A DNA stretch of 64,000 nucleotides. It comes from Korobacter sp036501185 (GTDB taxonomy: Bacteria > Acidobacteriota > Terriglobia > Terriglobales > Acidobacteriaceae). The stretch covers positions 18,120-82,119 of the forward strand of contig DASYAU010000016.1 in assembly GCA_036501185.1 (NCBI GenBank), read 5' to 3'. Shown here in pieces: positions 17,847-25,994 of this stretch. A program made the translations under genes and the position numbers. Every line of letters starts with the position of its first letter. Position 1 is the first letter of the stretch. The notes below the pieces were generated by a model. That model did not search any database and had not been told where the DNA came from. It saw only the letters and a list, made by a program, of their open reading frames with translations.

Positions 17847-18917
17847 TTACAGCTCGAGCAGTTGCTTGGTGGCGGGGGTCAGGATTTCGTGGCCTGACTC
17901 GGTAACCGCGACCATATCTTCGATGCGAACACCGCCCTCATCGGGCAGGTAAACGCCGGGTTCGATGGTAATAACCATGCCCGGCTTCAGAACTTCGGTT
18001 TGTCCACGCGCAACGCGCGGACTTTCGTGGATCTCCAGGCCGACCCCGTGGCCGGTGGAGTGGATGAAATAACGGTCCAGCTTGGCCTTTTTGAGTACCG
18101 AACGCGCTGCGTGATCGACGTCGCCGGCAGTGGCGCCGGGTTTCACGGCTTCGATGGCAGCTTCCTGAGCTTCTAGAACGGCCTGATACAGCGTTCTGGC
18201 ACGACGCGAAAGCGGCCCCACGTGGACGGTGCGGGTCATGTCAGAACAATAACCGTGGAGTATAACACCCAGGTCTAGAACGACGAATCCGCGCTTTGGA
18301 ATCAGGGCATTGGAGGCGCGTCCGTGGGGCAACGCGGAACGTAGGCCGGCGGCCACGATGGTCTCGAAGCTCATGGCTTCGGCACCCCAGCGACGCGCAG
18401 CGTACTCAATTTCGGCGGCAACTTCGGACTCTTTTACGCCTGGACGGATGGTTTCGAGCGCCGGAGTGAGGATTTCGGCACCGAGAATGACCGCTTCTTT
18501 GATCAAAGAGAGCTCGCCGGAGTCCTTCACCATCCGGATACGGTCGACAATTTGCGCTGTGGGGACGAGTTTTACGCCTTTGGGGAGCAGTTTTAGCAGT
18601 GATTCGTGCTGAAGGACGGTGAGGCGGTCGGCTTCTATACCAAGCTCGCCGGACTTGATCAGCTTGCAGGCGGCGGCGACGAGGCTGCCCTTGGGGATGA
18701 TGACTTTTGCGCCCGCCACTTCTTCACGGGCCTGTTCTGTATAGCGGCCGTCGGTGAAAAACGTGGCGCGACTGCCCTGGACGAGGAGGAGGCCGTTGGA
18801 GCCGGTGAATCCGACGAGGTAGCGGATGTTGGGGAGATGGGTGATTAGGAGGGCGTCGAGCTTTTGAGTGGTGAGGGAGAGGGCGAGTTCGGCGAGGCGA
18901 GGGGGCACGAAGAACAT
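17847..18917 (-). CDS. M24 family Xaa-Pro peptidase (aminopeptidase P / prolidase type)
   Basis: The enzyme should cleave the bond before proline in peptides, in the cytoplasm. The protein has 356 residues, normal for the YqhT/PepQ-like group. The N-terminal creatinase domain runs to about residue 130. The pita-bread catalytic domain carries the five dinuclear metal ligands: Asp215 and Asp226 (VVLDLGVILHGYCSDMTRT), His290 (HSTGHGVGLEIHE), Glu319 (ITIEPGVY) and Glu333 (GGVRIEDMV). The ATG at 18917 matches the family start. An Xaa-Pro peptidase gene upstream of accB-accC is a common arrangement in several phyla. No signal peptide is seen. Confidence 0.92.
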   Translation of the reverse strand: MFFVPPRLAELALSLTTQKLDALLITHLPNIRYLVGFTGSNGLLLVQGSRATFFTDGRYTEQAREEVAGAKVIIPKGSLVAAACKLIKSGELGIEADRLTVLQHESLLKLLPKGVKLVPTAQIVDRIRMVKDSGELSLIKEAVILGAEILTPALETIRPGVKESEVAAEIEYAARRWGAEAMSFETIVAAGLRSALPHGRASNALIPKRGFVVLDLGVILHGYCSDMTRTVHVGPLSRRARTLYQAVLEAQEAAIEAVKPGATAGDVDHAARSVLKKAKLDRYFIHSTGHGVGLEIHESPRVARGQTEVLKPGMVITIEPGVYLPDEGGVRIEDMVAVTESGHEILTPATKQLLEL

Positions 18918-19104
18918 TATATGAGGGGAGCGGTTTCCGGGGTCCGGAGAAGAGGCGCTGTCGGGTGTCGGAAGCTCGGGACGGGAAGCAAACCCCTGGT
19001 GAAGGATCGCGCTGGCAATGCGGTGCGCAGATTGCATTCAACCTGTGTTTCGCGGGACACCGGCTCAAGCTATTCTTGAAGAGTTCGCGAAGGAGATTTG
19101 CAGC

Positions 19105-19638
19105 ATGGCGAAACTTGTCTTTGGAATGAGCCAGTCCCTGGATGGCTACGTTGACCACATGAAGTTGGGGCCGCCTGCGCCCTCGGCCTTTCGTCACTTC
19201 GTCGAGCATGTGCGTGGCCTGACCGGCTGCCTATATGGTCGCGGGCTGTACGAGATCATGCGTTATTGGGACGAAGACCTCCCTGACTGGGAGCCGGATG
19301 AGCACGAGTTCGCAGCGGCGTGGCGGAGCAAACCCAAGTGGGTCGTGTCGCGCTCGCTCAAGTCAGTTGGGCCGAACGCCACAGTGATCGCGGATGACTT
19401 CGAGGCTGAGATACGCAGGTTGAAGGCTGAACTGACCGGCGAGATTGACGTTGGCGGCCCAGTGTTGGCACGAAGCCTGACCGAGGCCGGTCTTATCGAT
19501 GAATATCGACTCTACCTCCGGCCGGTAGTGCTTGGGAGCGGCAAGCCATTCTTCGCCGGCCCCCGGCCGCCGCTTCATCTTGTGGGCAGCGATCTCATCG
19601 CCGAAGACCTGATTCGGTTGACGTACGTTCCTGCTTAA
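19105..19638 (+). CDS. Dihydrofolate reductase family protein (RibD C-terminal domain)
   Basis: The protein has 177 residues. The start MAKLVFGMSQSLDGYVD and the end YLRPVVLGSGKPFF are the hallmarks of the stand-alone RibD_C / YyaP-YwjB-like group, which binds NADPH in a DHFR-like fold but whose substrates are mostly unknown. The segment EIDVGGPVLARSLTEAGLIDEYRLYL contains the conserved GGxxLxxxLxxxxLIDE. A good ribosome binding site, AAGGAGA at 19090, precedes the ATG at 19105; the frame is open further upstream but without a site. It stands alone and is divergent from the M24 gene. Confidence 0.9.
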   Translation: MAKLVFGMSQSLDGYVDHMKLGPPAPSAFRHFVEHVRGLTGCLYGRGLYEIMRYWDEDLPDWEPDEHEFAAAWRSKPKWVVSRSLKSVGPNATVIADDFEAEIRRLKAELTGEIDVGGPVLARSLTEAGLIDEYRLYLRPVVLGSGKPFFAGPRPPLHLVGSDLIAEDLIRLTYVPA

Positions 19639-19700
19639 ACGCACGGCCCGCCCGGTGGGCTGCGCCGGTCTTCGCTCGGGGTGACAAGAAAAACATCACA

Positions 19701-19729
19701 AAAAAAGGGCCTGCGGTGTGGCCGCAGGC
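19701..19729 (-). terminator. Rho-independent terminator of the coiled-coil membrane protein gene
   Basis: GCCTGCGG (19709-19716) pairs perfectly with CCGCAGGC (19722-19729). On the minus strand the stem is followed by CCTTTTTTTTGTG. Confidence 0.92.
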
Positions 19730-19764
19730 TGGAGAAACAAAACTACTACTAGGAGATTGGAGAG

Positions 19765-20610
19765 CTAGTTCGGATTGCTGGAACGCTGCTTGAGCGTGGG
19801 GCCGGTGGCGTTGGCGTCGACCGGAGTGACGGTGGTGGACGTGGTGGACGCCAGTTCGGAGCGGCGATACTTGGGCGCGCTCACATAGCCGTGAATGTGG
19901 TCCTTGGTGATCTGATTGATGACAATCTCGACGGGAGCTTCGCTGTCGGCGGCGTAGAAGATGGTCGGCTGGAGCAGGTTGACGTGCTTCTGGGTGAGCG
20001 AGCGGTCGTCGACCATGAGCTCGAGATCAGCATAGGAGTGCTTGGTATTGGCTTTGCGCAGACGGACGCCGATGGGGCCTTCGGGATGGAAGGTCTTCTC
20101 TTTCGACAGATCGAATTCGTAGTAGCTGCGTTCGCCCTTGCGTTGAAGGACGACTAGCTCGTCGTGCGTCTTGGCGATGGAGCCGCTGAGTTCGGTTTTG
20201 GCGGAAGTGAGGTTCTGATTGGTGGCGTCGATGGCGGCCTGCTGGGCCTCAAGCTGCGACTGCACTTTCTTCCAGCGAGGATCGTCGCGACGGACGACGT
20301 GACCCGCGGAAGACTTCGAGTGATGGGCGGCAGCGGCTTCAGCACGAGCCTGCACGGCAGCCTGTTGCTGTGCTTGCTGGGCGGCACGCTGCGATTCGAT
20401 GTCGTTGAGCTTCGAGGTCAGCGTTGCGAGCTGGGCATTGGTGTTGGCCAGCGAGGCATTTACCTGCGCGCTCTGCTGCTGTGCGGTCGCGGCGGCATTA
20501 TGTTCGTGTACCGCGTATCCGCCGAAACCGAGAAGACCGACACCGAGAACGCCGGCGAGAGCTTTGAAATGCCAAGGATGAGTGAGAGCGGGTGCAGTGT
20601 AGTCTTCCAT
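19765..20610 (-). CDS. Membrane-anchored coiled-coil protein of unknown function
   Basis: The protein has 281 residues. After a short cytoplasmic start (MEDYTAPALTHPWHFK) there is one transmembrane helix at about residues 16-33 (ALAGVLGVGLLGFGGYAV). Residues 40-160 are Ala/Gln-rich heptads, a long coiled coil, interrupted by HHSKSSAGHVVRRDDPRW. Residues 165-255 form a beta-rich domain (YYEFDLSKEKTFHPEGPIGV, YADLELMVDD) and the tail is Thr/Asn-rich. The ATG at 20610 is preceded by GGAGG with a 5-6 base spacing, which decides it over an upstream ATG. The gene ends in a strong terminator. I do not recognise a family; a periplasmic domain held off the membrane by a coil is inferred. Confidence 0.75.
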   Translation of the reverse strand: MEDYTAPALTHPWHFKALAGVLGVGLLGFGGYAVHEHNAAATAQQQSAQVNASLANTNAQLATLTSKLNDIESQRAAQQAQQQAAVQARAEAAAAHHSKSSAGHVVRRDDPRWKKVQSQLEAQQAAIDATNQNLTSAKTELSGSIAKTHDELVVLQRKGERSYYEFDLSKEKTFHPEGPIGVRLRKANTKHSYADLELMVDDRSLTQKHVNLLQPTIFYAADSEAPVEIVINQITKDHIHGYVSAPKYRRSELASTTSTTVTPVDANATGPTLKQRSSNPN

Positions 20611-20955
20611 GAGAGCCTCCGACACGGAGGAGAAGAGCACGTTAACTGCCGAGGTAAGTTGTTGAATGATTTGGGAGATGGGATTGAGTGACCTGGAAAA
20701 ATTTGCGCAAGTGGGAAGAGAGTACCTGCTTTATTGAAGGCAGGTTTCAGGTGGCAGGTGTCAGGTTTCAGGTTTCACGAGAGGCTGTTAGCGGTTAGCT
20801 ATTAGAGGTTAGGTAAAGAGAAGAGCAGGTCCGTCGTCGCTACGCTCCCCTGGATCGCAAGACAAGAGAGGGTGCTGCAAGAGTGAGAATGTTGTGGGCT
20901 TACGCGAGGGGAAAACCCCAGGTTTGGAAAATCGCCAACCCTGGGGCACCCGGAA
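20611..20955 (+). repeat. 345-bp intergenic region with heptamers, a palindromic element and a terminator
   Basis: Bases 20743-20777 are five GGTTTCA-like units (GGTTTCA, GGTGGCA, GGTGTCA, GGTTTCA, GGTTTCA). Bases 20823-20866 are a diverged GCAGGTCCGTCG...CTGGATCGCAAGACAAG element. The terminator of the response-regulator gene lies at 20912-20946. No gene is seen. Confidence 0.85.
20912..20946 (-). terminator. Terminator of the LytTR operon, repeated sequence
   Basis: CCCCAGGTTTGG (20916-20927) pairs with CCAACCCTGGGG (20935-20946) around the loop AAAATCG, with one mismatch. On the minus strand it is followed by TTTTCCCC. Nearly identical to 10982-11017. Confidence 0.85.
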
Positions 20956-21729
20956 CTAGCGCAACTGGTGGATTAATTCGTCGACTTTGGAGCGGTAGGT
21001 TCGGCCTAGCGGCAACTCGCGGCCAGTGCGGAGGATGACTACGAATTCGCCGCCGCCGCAGGGTTGGATTTCCTGGACCATGGCAAGGTTGACGATGACG
21101 GAGCGGTGGATGCGCATGAACTTACCCGCGGGAAGGGATTCCTCGAGGGTGCTGATTTTTTCGCGGACGGTATAGACGCGCTGCTGCGAGTAGAGCTTGA
21201 TGTAGTTGGCTGCGGCTTCGATCCATTCGACTTCGGAAGCGCGGAGGAAGACGACTTTCCCGCCGCTACGCACGACGAGGCGATCAGCATCGGTGTTGAC
21301 GTGGCGAAGGAGCGAGAGCATTTTCTGGCTCTCGTCGCCGGCGGCACCGGGGTTAGTTTGAATTGCCATGAAGTGATTTTTCGCACGCAGAACGGCATCC
21401 ATAAAACGCTCCTGCTTAAAAGGCTTCAGTAAGTAATCGACGGCGTGGGCATCGAACGCTTTGACCGCGTACTGATCGAACGCCGTGGCGAAAATGATGG
21501 CGGGAAGATGGATAGGCGCGACGGCCTCGAGGACGCCGAACCCATCGAGCTTGGGCATTTGGACATCGAGGAAGACGAGGTCGGGCTTAAGCGAGGTGAT
21601 GCGATCGACGGCGTCGGGGCCGTTTCCGGCTTCGCCGATAACTTCGAACGACTCGTCAGATTGCAGCAATGACAGAATGCGTCGTCGAGCCAAGGGCTCG
21701 TCGTCCACGATCAGCGTCCGTATCTTCAT
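20956..21729 (-). CDS. LytTR-family response regulator
   Basis: The protein has 257 residues. Residues 1-120 are a receiver domain: acidic pocket VDDEP (Asp9, Asp10), phospho-acceptor Asp55 in LVFLDVQMPK, then the FATAF switch strand and Lys in YLLKPF. Residues about 150-257 are a LytTR DNA-binding domain (LVVRSGGKVVFLRASEVEWIEA...IHRSVIVNLAMV), a class that binds paired direct repeats in promoters. It is co-transcribed with, and overlaps by 74 bp, the upstream LytS-type kinase, so the two form a two-component pair. Targets are not evident from neighbouring genes. Confidence 0.94.
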   Translation of the reverse strand: MKIRTLIVDDEPLARRRILSLLQSDESFEVIGEAGNGPDAVDRITSLKPDLVFLDVQMPKLDGFGVLEAVAPIHLPAIIFATAFDQYAVKAFDAHAVDYLLKPFKQERFMDAVLRAKNHFMAIQTNPGAAGDESQKMLSLLRHVNTDADRLVVRSGGKVVFLRASEVEWIEAAANYIKLYSQQRVYTVREKISTLEESLPAGKFMRIHRSVIVNLAMVQEIQPCGGGEFVVILRTGRELPLGRTYRSKVDELIHQLR

Positions 21730-22861
21730 CCCTAAGTCCCCTTGATTCGGGCAGGAGGAACTGGAACGGCAGTTTCACCGTGACGGTTGTTCCCTGCCCG
21801 GGCGTGGACACGAGTTCCACGCTCTGGTCGTCTCCATACAACTGTTTGAGCCGCGAACGGCTGTTGCTTACGCCGATGCCGACGGATTCATCCTCGGGGG
21901 TGAAACCGACACCGTCGTCAGTAATGGTGAGCACGAGATGCGCGCCCAACTGGCGGGCCGCGACGATGAGTTTGCCGGGCTCGGGCTTGGGAGCGATGCC
22001 GTGCAGGATAGCGTTCTCCACGAAGGGCTGGAGCAAAAGCGTAGGAACAGCAGCGTTGTAGAGCGTCTCGGGCACGTCGAGCTGGTAAGAGAGCTGGTCC
22101 TCGAACCTCCGCTTTTGAATGCGTAAATATGTTTCCAGGAGGTCCAGTTCCTGGCGCAGGGGAATCTCCTGCTCGTTGGTGTCTTTGAGGTAGGCGCGGA
22201 GCATGTAGGAGAGGTCGGCGATCATGTCGTCGGCGCCGAGAACATCTTCGTGCATGAGGCTGGCGATGGAATTCAGCGTATTAAAGAGGAAGTGCGGGTG
22301 AAGCTGGTTGCGCAGGGCTTCGAGTTCGGCGCGGGTGAGCTGGGCTTCGAGATCGGCGGCGCGGCGGTCGCGCTCGGTGTAGCGCTCGTAGTAATCGTAG
22401 GCGTTCCAGAGAAGGACGATGGGCCAGTACATCCAGAGGCTGTAATAGAAGCTGTCGAGGAAGCGCAGCCAGATGGTGTTGCCGTGAAAATCCTTGGGCA
22501 ACATCATGGGGACGTGGAGGAGTTCGGCGAGACCGACACACGCCCAGGAGAATGCGAGATACGCGAGGAAATGCAAGGCGATGACGCGCGGCCAGCCTTT
22601 TCTACCGAGTGGCAGGCGCTGGGCGACATAGAGAACCGCGGGAGTAAGGGCGGCGTAGATCCAGTATTCGAGGAGGACGCCAGAGGCAGTTTTAACAAAG
22701 TCTCCTCTGAAGCCGAGGTGGGTGCGGACGAGATACATGTTGGCGCTGGCGAGCAGGCCGAGGGTAGTCCAACCACCAAAGATGATGCCGAGACGAAGGA
22801 ATATGCGCTTCACAGAGATCGCCACGTGAATATTACAAAGGAAATCTGGCAATCGTGCCAT
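21656..22861 (-). CDS. LytS/YehU-type sensor histidine kinase
   Basis: The protein has 401 residues. Four or so transmembrane segments occupy about residues 18-155 (GIIFGGWTTLGLLASANMYL, YWIYAALTPAVLYVA, VIALHFLAYLAFSWACVG, MYWPIVLLW). A coiled segment leads to the His_kinase domain with QLHPHFLFN; the phospho-accepting histidine is the second one, His190. The ATPase domain shows the N-box PFVENAILHG and TDDGVGF. No periplasmic ligand domain is present, so the membrane part probably senses. The last 24 codons overlap the response-regulator gene in another frame and look like an extension beyond the usual end (TTVTVKLPFQF). Confidence 0.92.
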   Translation of the reverse strand: MARLPDFLCNIHVAISVKRIFLRLGIIFGGWTTLGLLASANMYLVRTHLGFRGDFVKTASGVLLEYWIYAALTPAVLYVAQRLPLGRKGWPRVIALHFLAYLAFSWACVGLAELLHVPMMLPKDFHGNTIWLRFLDSFYYSLWMYWPIVLLWNAYDYYERYTERDRRAADLEAQLTRAELEALRNQLHPHFLFNTLNSIASLMHEDVLGADDMIADLSYMLRAYLKDTNEQEIPLRQELDLLETYLRIQKRRFEDQLSYQLDVPETLYNAAVPTLLLQPFVENAILHGIAPKPEPGKLIVAARQLGAHLVLTITDDGVGFTPEDESVGIGVSNSRSRLKQLYGDDQSVELVSTPGQGTTVTVKLPFQFLLPESRGLRDEDTDADRGRRALGSTTHSVIAAI

Positions 22862-23004
22862 AGGGGGATGAGTGCGGGTGGGGGTGGGACGAACTGCGGA
22901 AGGGGAAAGAAGGTTTCAGGTTTCAGGTTTCAGGTTTCAGGTTTCAGATTTCAGGTTTTAGGAGGAGATGTTGAGAGTGATGTGGCTGGCGCCAGGAGGG
23001 CTAT
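22862..23004 (+). repeat. GGTTTCA heptamer array between LysR and kinase genes
   Basis: Bases 22912-22960 are seven consecutive heptamers, five perfect GGTTTCA, one GATTTCA and one GGTTTTA. Nothing else is recognised. Confidence 0.93.
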
Positions 23005-23736
23005 CTAGGGGCGTTGGGCGTAGATGCGCCAGCGGATGGTATTTGTGCGGGCTAGGATTTTCAGGACGGGGTAGGCACCCTTGAAGTCGGGGGCGGCACA
23101 GGCGCCGCGGCCTTGGCGGGCGAGCTCGAGGATGAGATCGGTTGAGGGAAAGCGGCCGGCGATTGCCGGCTTCATTTTTTGGGCGCGGAAGTAGCGGTTG
23201 ATGTCGTCCTGTGGGGCGGAGGTGGGCATTAGGAAAGGTTGGGAGGAAAGCTTGGCGGCGGATTTGGAGAGGAAGACGGTGGGGAGATCGAGGATTGGTT
23301 TGGGGTTGCGATGCGGTGGGCGGGTGCCAGTGAGGATGATATCGAATGGCGAATTCGCGCTGGGCGAGAAGTAGTGGACTTCGAACGCAGATTTTTCTCG
23401 GCGCAGAGCAAGGGCTACTAGCGCGGAGGAGATGGCGGGATCGACAGCGACGCGAAGAACCTTTGCGGCTGGGGCGGAGTTGAGGGGGCGGGTGAGTTCG
23501 TCGCCAAGGAGGAAGATTCTTTCGGCCTGTTTGAAGACGGTGCGACCGGTGTCGGTGAGGATGAGGGAGCGGCCGACGCGGTCGAAAAGTTTGTGGCCGA
23601 GAGATTTTTCGAGGAGACGGATCTGCTCGCTGATGGTGGGCTGGGTAAGTTCGAGTTCGACGGCGGCCCGGGCGATGCTGCCGGTTTTGGCGACGGTGAA
23701 GAAGTAGAGGAGATGGTGGTAGTTGAGGTGGGGCAT
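23005..23736 (-). CDS. LysR-family transcriptional regulator, NhaR-like, short form
   Basis: The protein has 243 residues, about 50 shorter than a usual LysR regulator. Residues 1-62 are the winged helix-turn-helix (NYHHLLYFFTVAKTGSIARAAVELELTQPTISEQIRLLEKSLG is the region, seen at residues 4-46). This NYHHLLYF start is typical of NhaR-type members. The effector domain is reduced: the first subdomain is brief (FEVHYFSPSANSPFDIILTG) and the end (GAYPVLKILARTNTIRWRIYAQ) resembles the NhaR C-terminus. The target is unknown; the nearest divergent or downstream gene is not obviously ion-related. Confidence 0.85.
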   Translation of the reverse strand: MPHLNYHHLLYFFTVAKTGSIARAAVELELTQPTISEQIRLLEKSLGHKLFDRVGRSLILTDTGRTVFKQAERIFLLGDELTRPLNSAPAAKVLRVAVDPAISSALVALALRREKSAFEVHYFSPSANSPFDIILTGTRPPHRNPKPILDLPTVFLSKSAAKLSSQPFLMPTSAPQDDINRYFRAQKMKPAIAGRFPSTDLILELARQGRGACAAPDFKGAYPVLKILARTNTIRWRIYAQRP

Positions 23737-23995
23737 AGGGATTCCCTATGGATTGTATGGGAAAAGCGAAGAGGCGGTCCGCCGTTAGCTCTCAGCTGTT
23801 TAGGCAAAGACAAAAAGCAGGTCCTTCGTCGCTGCGCTCCTCTGGATGACAAGGGAGGGGGGTGGAGATGGGGGCGGATTCGCGGGCTGACGCGAGGCGA
23901 CTGTCGAGCTGAGAGTGAAGTGAGGAGCAGGGATTCCCACGAACGCGCATCGGTCTGCGCGTTCTTCGCTCGGAATGGATAAACATGGAATGAAA
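23737..23995 (+). repeat. Intergenic copy of the composite repeat found in thiE
   Basis: Bases 23815-23852 are GCAGGTCCTTCG...CTGGATGACAAGGG. A spacer with GGGCTGACGCGAGGCG follows. Bases 23926-23980 are GGAGCAGGGATTCCCACG, the hairpin AACGCGCA/TGCGCGTT (23942-23963) and TTCGCTCGGAATGG. Compared with the thiE copy, the hairpin arms differ but still pair. Confidence 0.9.
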
Positions 23996-25153
23996 TCAGA
24001 GGACGGCGGTTTCGTGGATTTGGCGGTTTTCGGCGAAGCGCGACAGGGACAGGATGTTGGCGTCGATGAGATCGGTTGAGCCGGCCAGGAGGAGGTCGCT
24101 GAGGATTTTGCCGGTAGCGGGGGCGTGCATGACGCCGTGTCCGCTGAAACCGGTAGCGATGTAGAAGCCAGGGACTTCGGTGGGGCCGAGGATGGAGTGG
24201 TGGTCGGGGGACATTTCGTAGAGGCCAGCCCAGCCTCGCTTGGGATTGATGGCGAGGTTTTCGAAGCAGGGGACGCGGTCGGCAGCGAGGGTTAGGACTT
24301 TTTCAACGAAACCGGGATCGAAGTTGGTGTTGAAGTCGCGAGTGACTTCGTCGGGATCGGCCCAGGCGAGGAGGAAGCCGAGGGACTCGGGGCGGAAGTG
24401 AAAACCATTGGTCATATCGATGATCATGGGCGCGGTGTGGGGAAAGTCGGCGAAGGGCTCAGTGGGAAGCAACATGCGGCGCAGGGGTTCGACGGGAATA
24501 TCGATATTCAGAAACTTTGCAACCGACGAGGACCAGGCACCGGAGGCGCAGACGACTTTGCGGGTGGCTATGGAGCCGCGCGTGGTCTCGACTTCGCAGA
24601 CTCCTTTGGCGTCGGTGTGAATGGCGGTGACTTCGGCATGCTTCCAGAGCTGGGCTCCGCGATCGCAGGCGGAGGTCATGAAGCCGATCATGGCGGAGTA
24701 GGGATCGACGAAGCCGTCGGTGGAGCAGAAGGCGCCGGCGAGGACGTCATCGGTACGGAGCTGCGGGAACTCGCGGGCGATGTGGTCGTGGGAGATCATG
24801 CGCGCGCTTTTGAGGCCGAGGGAGTGCTGGCGGGCCTGGTTGGCCTGAAGGTAATCGAGATGGGACTGCCGGGTGGCCAGGAAAAGGTAGCCTTGCGGGC
24901 GGTAGCCGGCGGGATAGCCGAGACGGTCGTCGAAGGCCGCGTAGAAGGGGATGGAGTAGAGCGACATGCGAATGTTGACGTCGGTGGAGAACTGCGCGCG
25001 GACGCCTCCCATGCTCTTGCCGGTGCTTCCCTTCCCTTGCTGGGTTTCGCGTTCGAGGACGAGAACGTTGGCGCATCCGGCTTCGGTGAGATGCCAGGCG
25101 ATGGAAGAGCCGACAATGCCGCCACCGATGATGACGATGTCTGCGGATTGCAT
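23996..25153 (-). CDS. FAD-dependent oxidoreductase, DAO / sarcosine-oxidase-beta family
   Basis: The protein has 385 residues. It begins MQSADIVIIGGGIVGSSIAWHL, the FAD-binding GxGxxG Rossmann motif at residues 10-15, and continues with the glutamate-containing strand VLVLERE. STGKSMGGVRAQFS matches the SoxB/glycine-oxidase region near the flavin. The C-terminal GLYEMSPDHHSILGPTEVPGFYIATGFSGHGVMHAPATG is typical of sarcosine/D-amino-acid oxidases and related dehydrogenases. It should oxidise a secondary amine or D-amino acid, exact substrate unknown. The ATG at 25153 gives the canonical start. It is divergent from the cysteine-hydrolase gene. Confidence 0.9.
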   Translation of the reverse strand: MQSADIVIIGGGIVGSSIAWHLTEAGCANVLVLERETQQGKGSTGKSMGGVRAQFSTDVNIRMSLYSIPFYAAFDDRLGYPAGYRPQGYLFLATRQSHLDYLQANQARQHSLGLKSARMISHDHIAREFPQLRTDDVLAGAFCSTDGFVDPYSAMIGFMTSACDRGAQLWKHAEVTAIHTDAKGVCEVETTRGSIATRKVVCASGAWSSSVAKFLNIDIPVEPLRRMLLPTEPFADFPHTAPMIIDMTNGFHFRPESLGFLLAWADPDEVTRDFNTNFDPGFVEKVLTLAADRVPCFENLAINPKRGWAGLYEMSPDHHSILGPTEVPGFYIATGFSGHGVMHAPATGKILSDLLLAGSTDLIDANILSLSRFAENRQIHETAVL

Positions 25154-25346
25154 GTGGGTGATGGTAGCGGAAAAAACGAAAAGAATCTTTAAACACGAAG
25201 GACAGGAAGTGCACGAAGGGGAAGAGGTTTCAGGTTTCAGGAGAAGCAGGTGCTTCGCTGCGCTCAGGATTGAGTGGGAGAGAACATGGCGGATCGAGAA
25301 ACTACGAGACAACCGAAGCAAAGGCGAATTCCATCCTGATAAAGCG
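25154..25346 (+). repeat. Divergent intergenic region with repeats
   Basis: Bases 25226-25239 are two GGTTTCA units and 25246-25274 a short GCAGGTGCTTCGCTGCGCTCAGGATTG element. These are the last repeats of this kind in the window. Confidence 0.85.
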
Positions 25347-25964
25347 ATGACGAAAGCGGACTCAGAGGATCTGCATGGGAATGTGCCGGACGCGTCTGGG
25401 GCGGCGCTGCTGCTGGTGGATGTTATTAATGATTTCGAGTTCCCACAGAACGAGAATTTGTTGCGCGAGGCACCGCGGTTGCAGAAGGCGTTGCGAAGAT
25501 TAAAGGAGCACTGCCGGCGGGCGGGGATTCCAACAATTTACGTGAACGACAACCACGGGAAGTGGCGGTCGGATTACAACGCGGTGGTTCGGTGGGCCAC
25601 GCGGGTGGATTCGCCCGGGCGGGCATTTGTGCAGGCGCTGACGCCGGAGTTGGACGACTACATTGTGCTAAAGCCGAAGCACTCGGCGTTTTTTGGCACA
25701 CCACTCCAGGCGATTTTGGAGCACCTGGGGGCCAAAAGCCTGATTGTGGCGGGGGTCACGGCGAACGCGTGCGTGCTGCTCTCGGTGGGCGACGCTTACG
25801 TGCAGGGGTACAGGATTCTTGTGCCGCAGGATTGCGTGGCCGCGCTGACGCCGGAGGCGCATGACGAAGCGTTGCACCTGATGGAACAGAGCTTCGGGGC
25901 CGATACGAGGGCGGCGAACGGGTTGGATTTTGAAGAATTGTCAGGAACGAAGAAGGCCGCCTAG
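25347..25964 (+). CDS. Cysteine hydrolase, isochorismatase-like family
   Basis: The protein has 205 residues with the catalytic triad of the isochorismatase-like / nicotinamidase superfamily: Asp25 in LLLVDVINDF, Lys111 in VLKPKHSAFFGT, and nucleophile Cys142 in GVTANACVLLS, after the usual cis-peptide Val-Thr. The segment YVNDNHGKW could provide further active-site residues. Members hydrolyse amides or vinyl ethers; the actual substrate is not readable. ATG 25347 is used because it keeps a normal N-terminal length; the frame is open to 24966 through antisense of the FAD gene. It is followed after 30 bp by the AsmA-like gene. Confidence 0.9.
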   Translation: MTKADSEDLHGNVPDASGAALLLVDVINDFEFPQNENLLREAPRLQKALRRLKEHCRRAGIPTIYVNDNHGKWRSDYNAVVRWATRVDSPGRAFVQALTPELDDYIVLKPKHSAFFGTPLQAILEHLGAKSLIVAGVTANACVLLSVGDAYVQGYRILVPQDCVAALTPEAHDEALHLMEQSFGADTRAANGLDFEELSGTKKAA

Positions 25965-25994
25965 AGAGACTCTGCATTCTGCATCCAAAGACGA

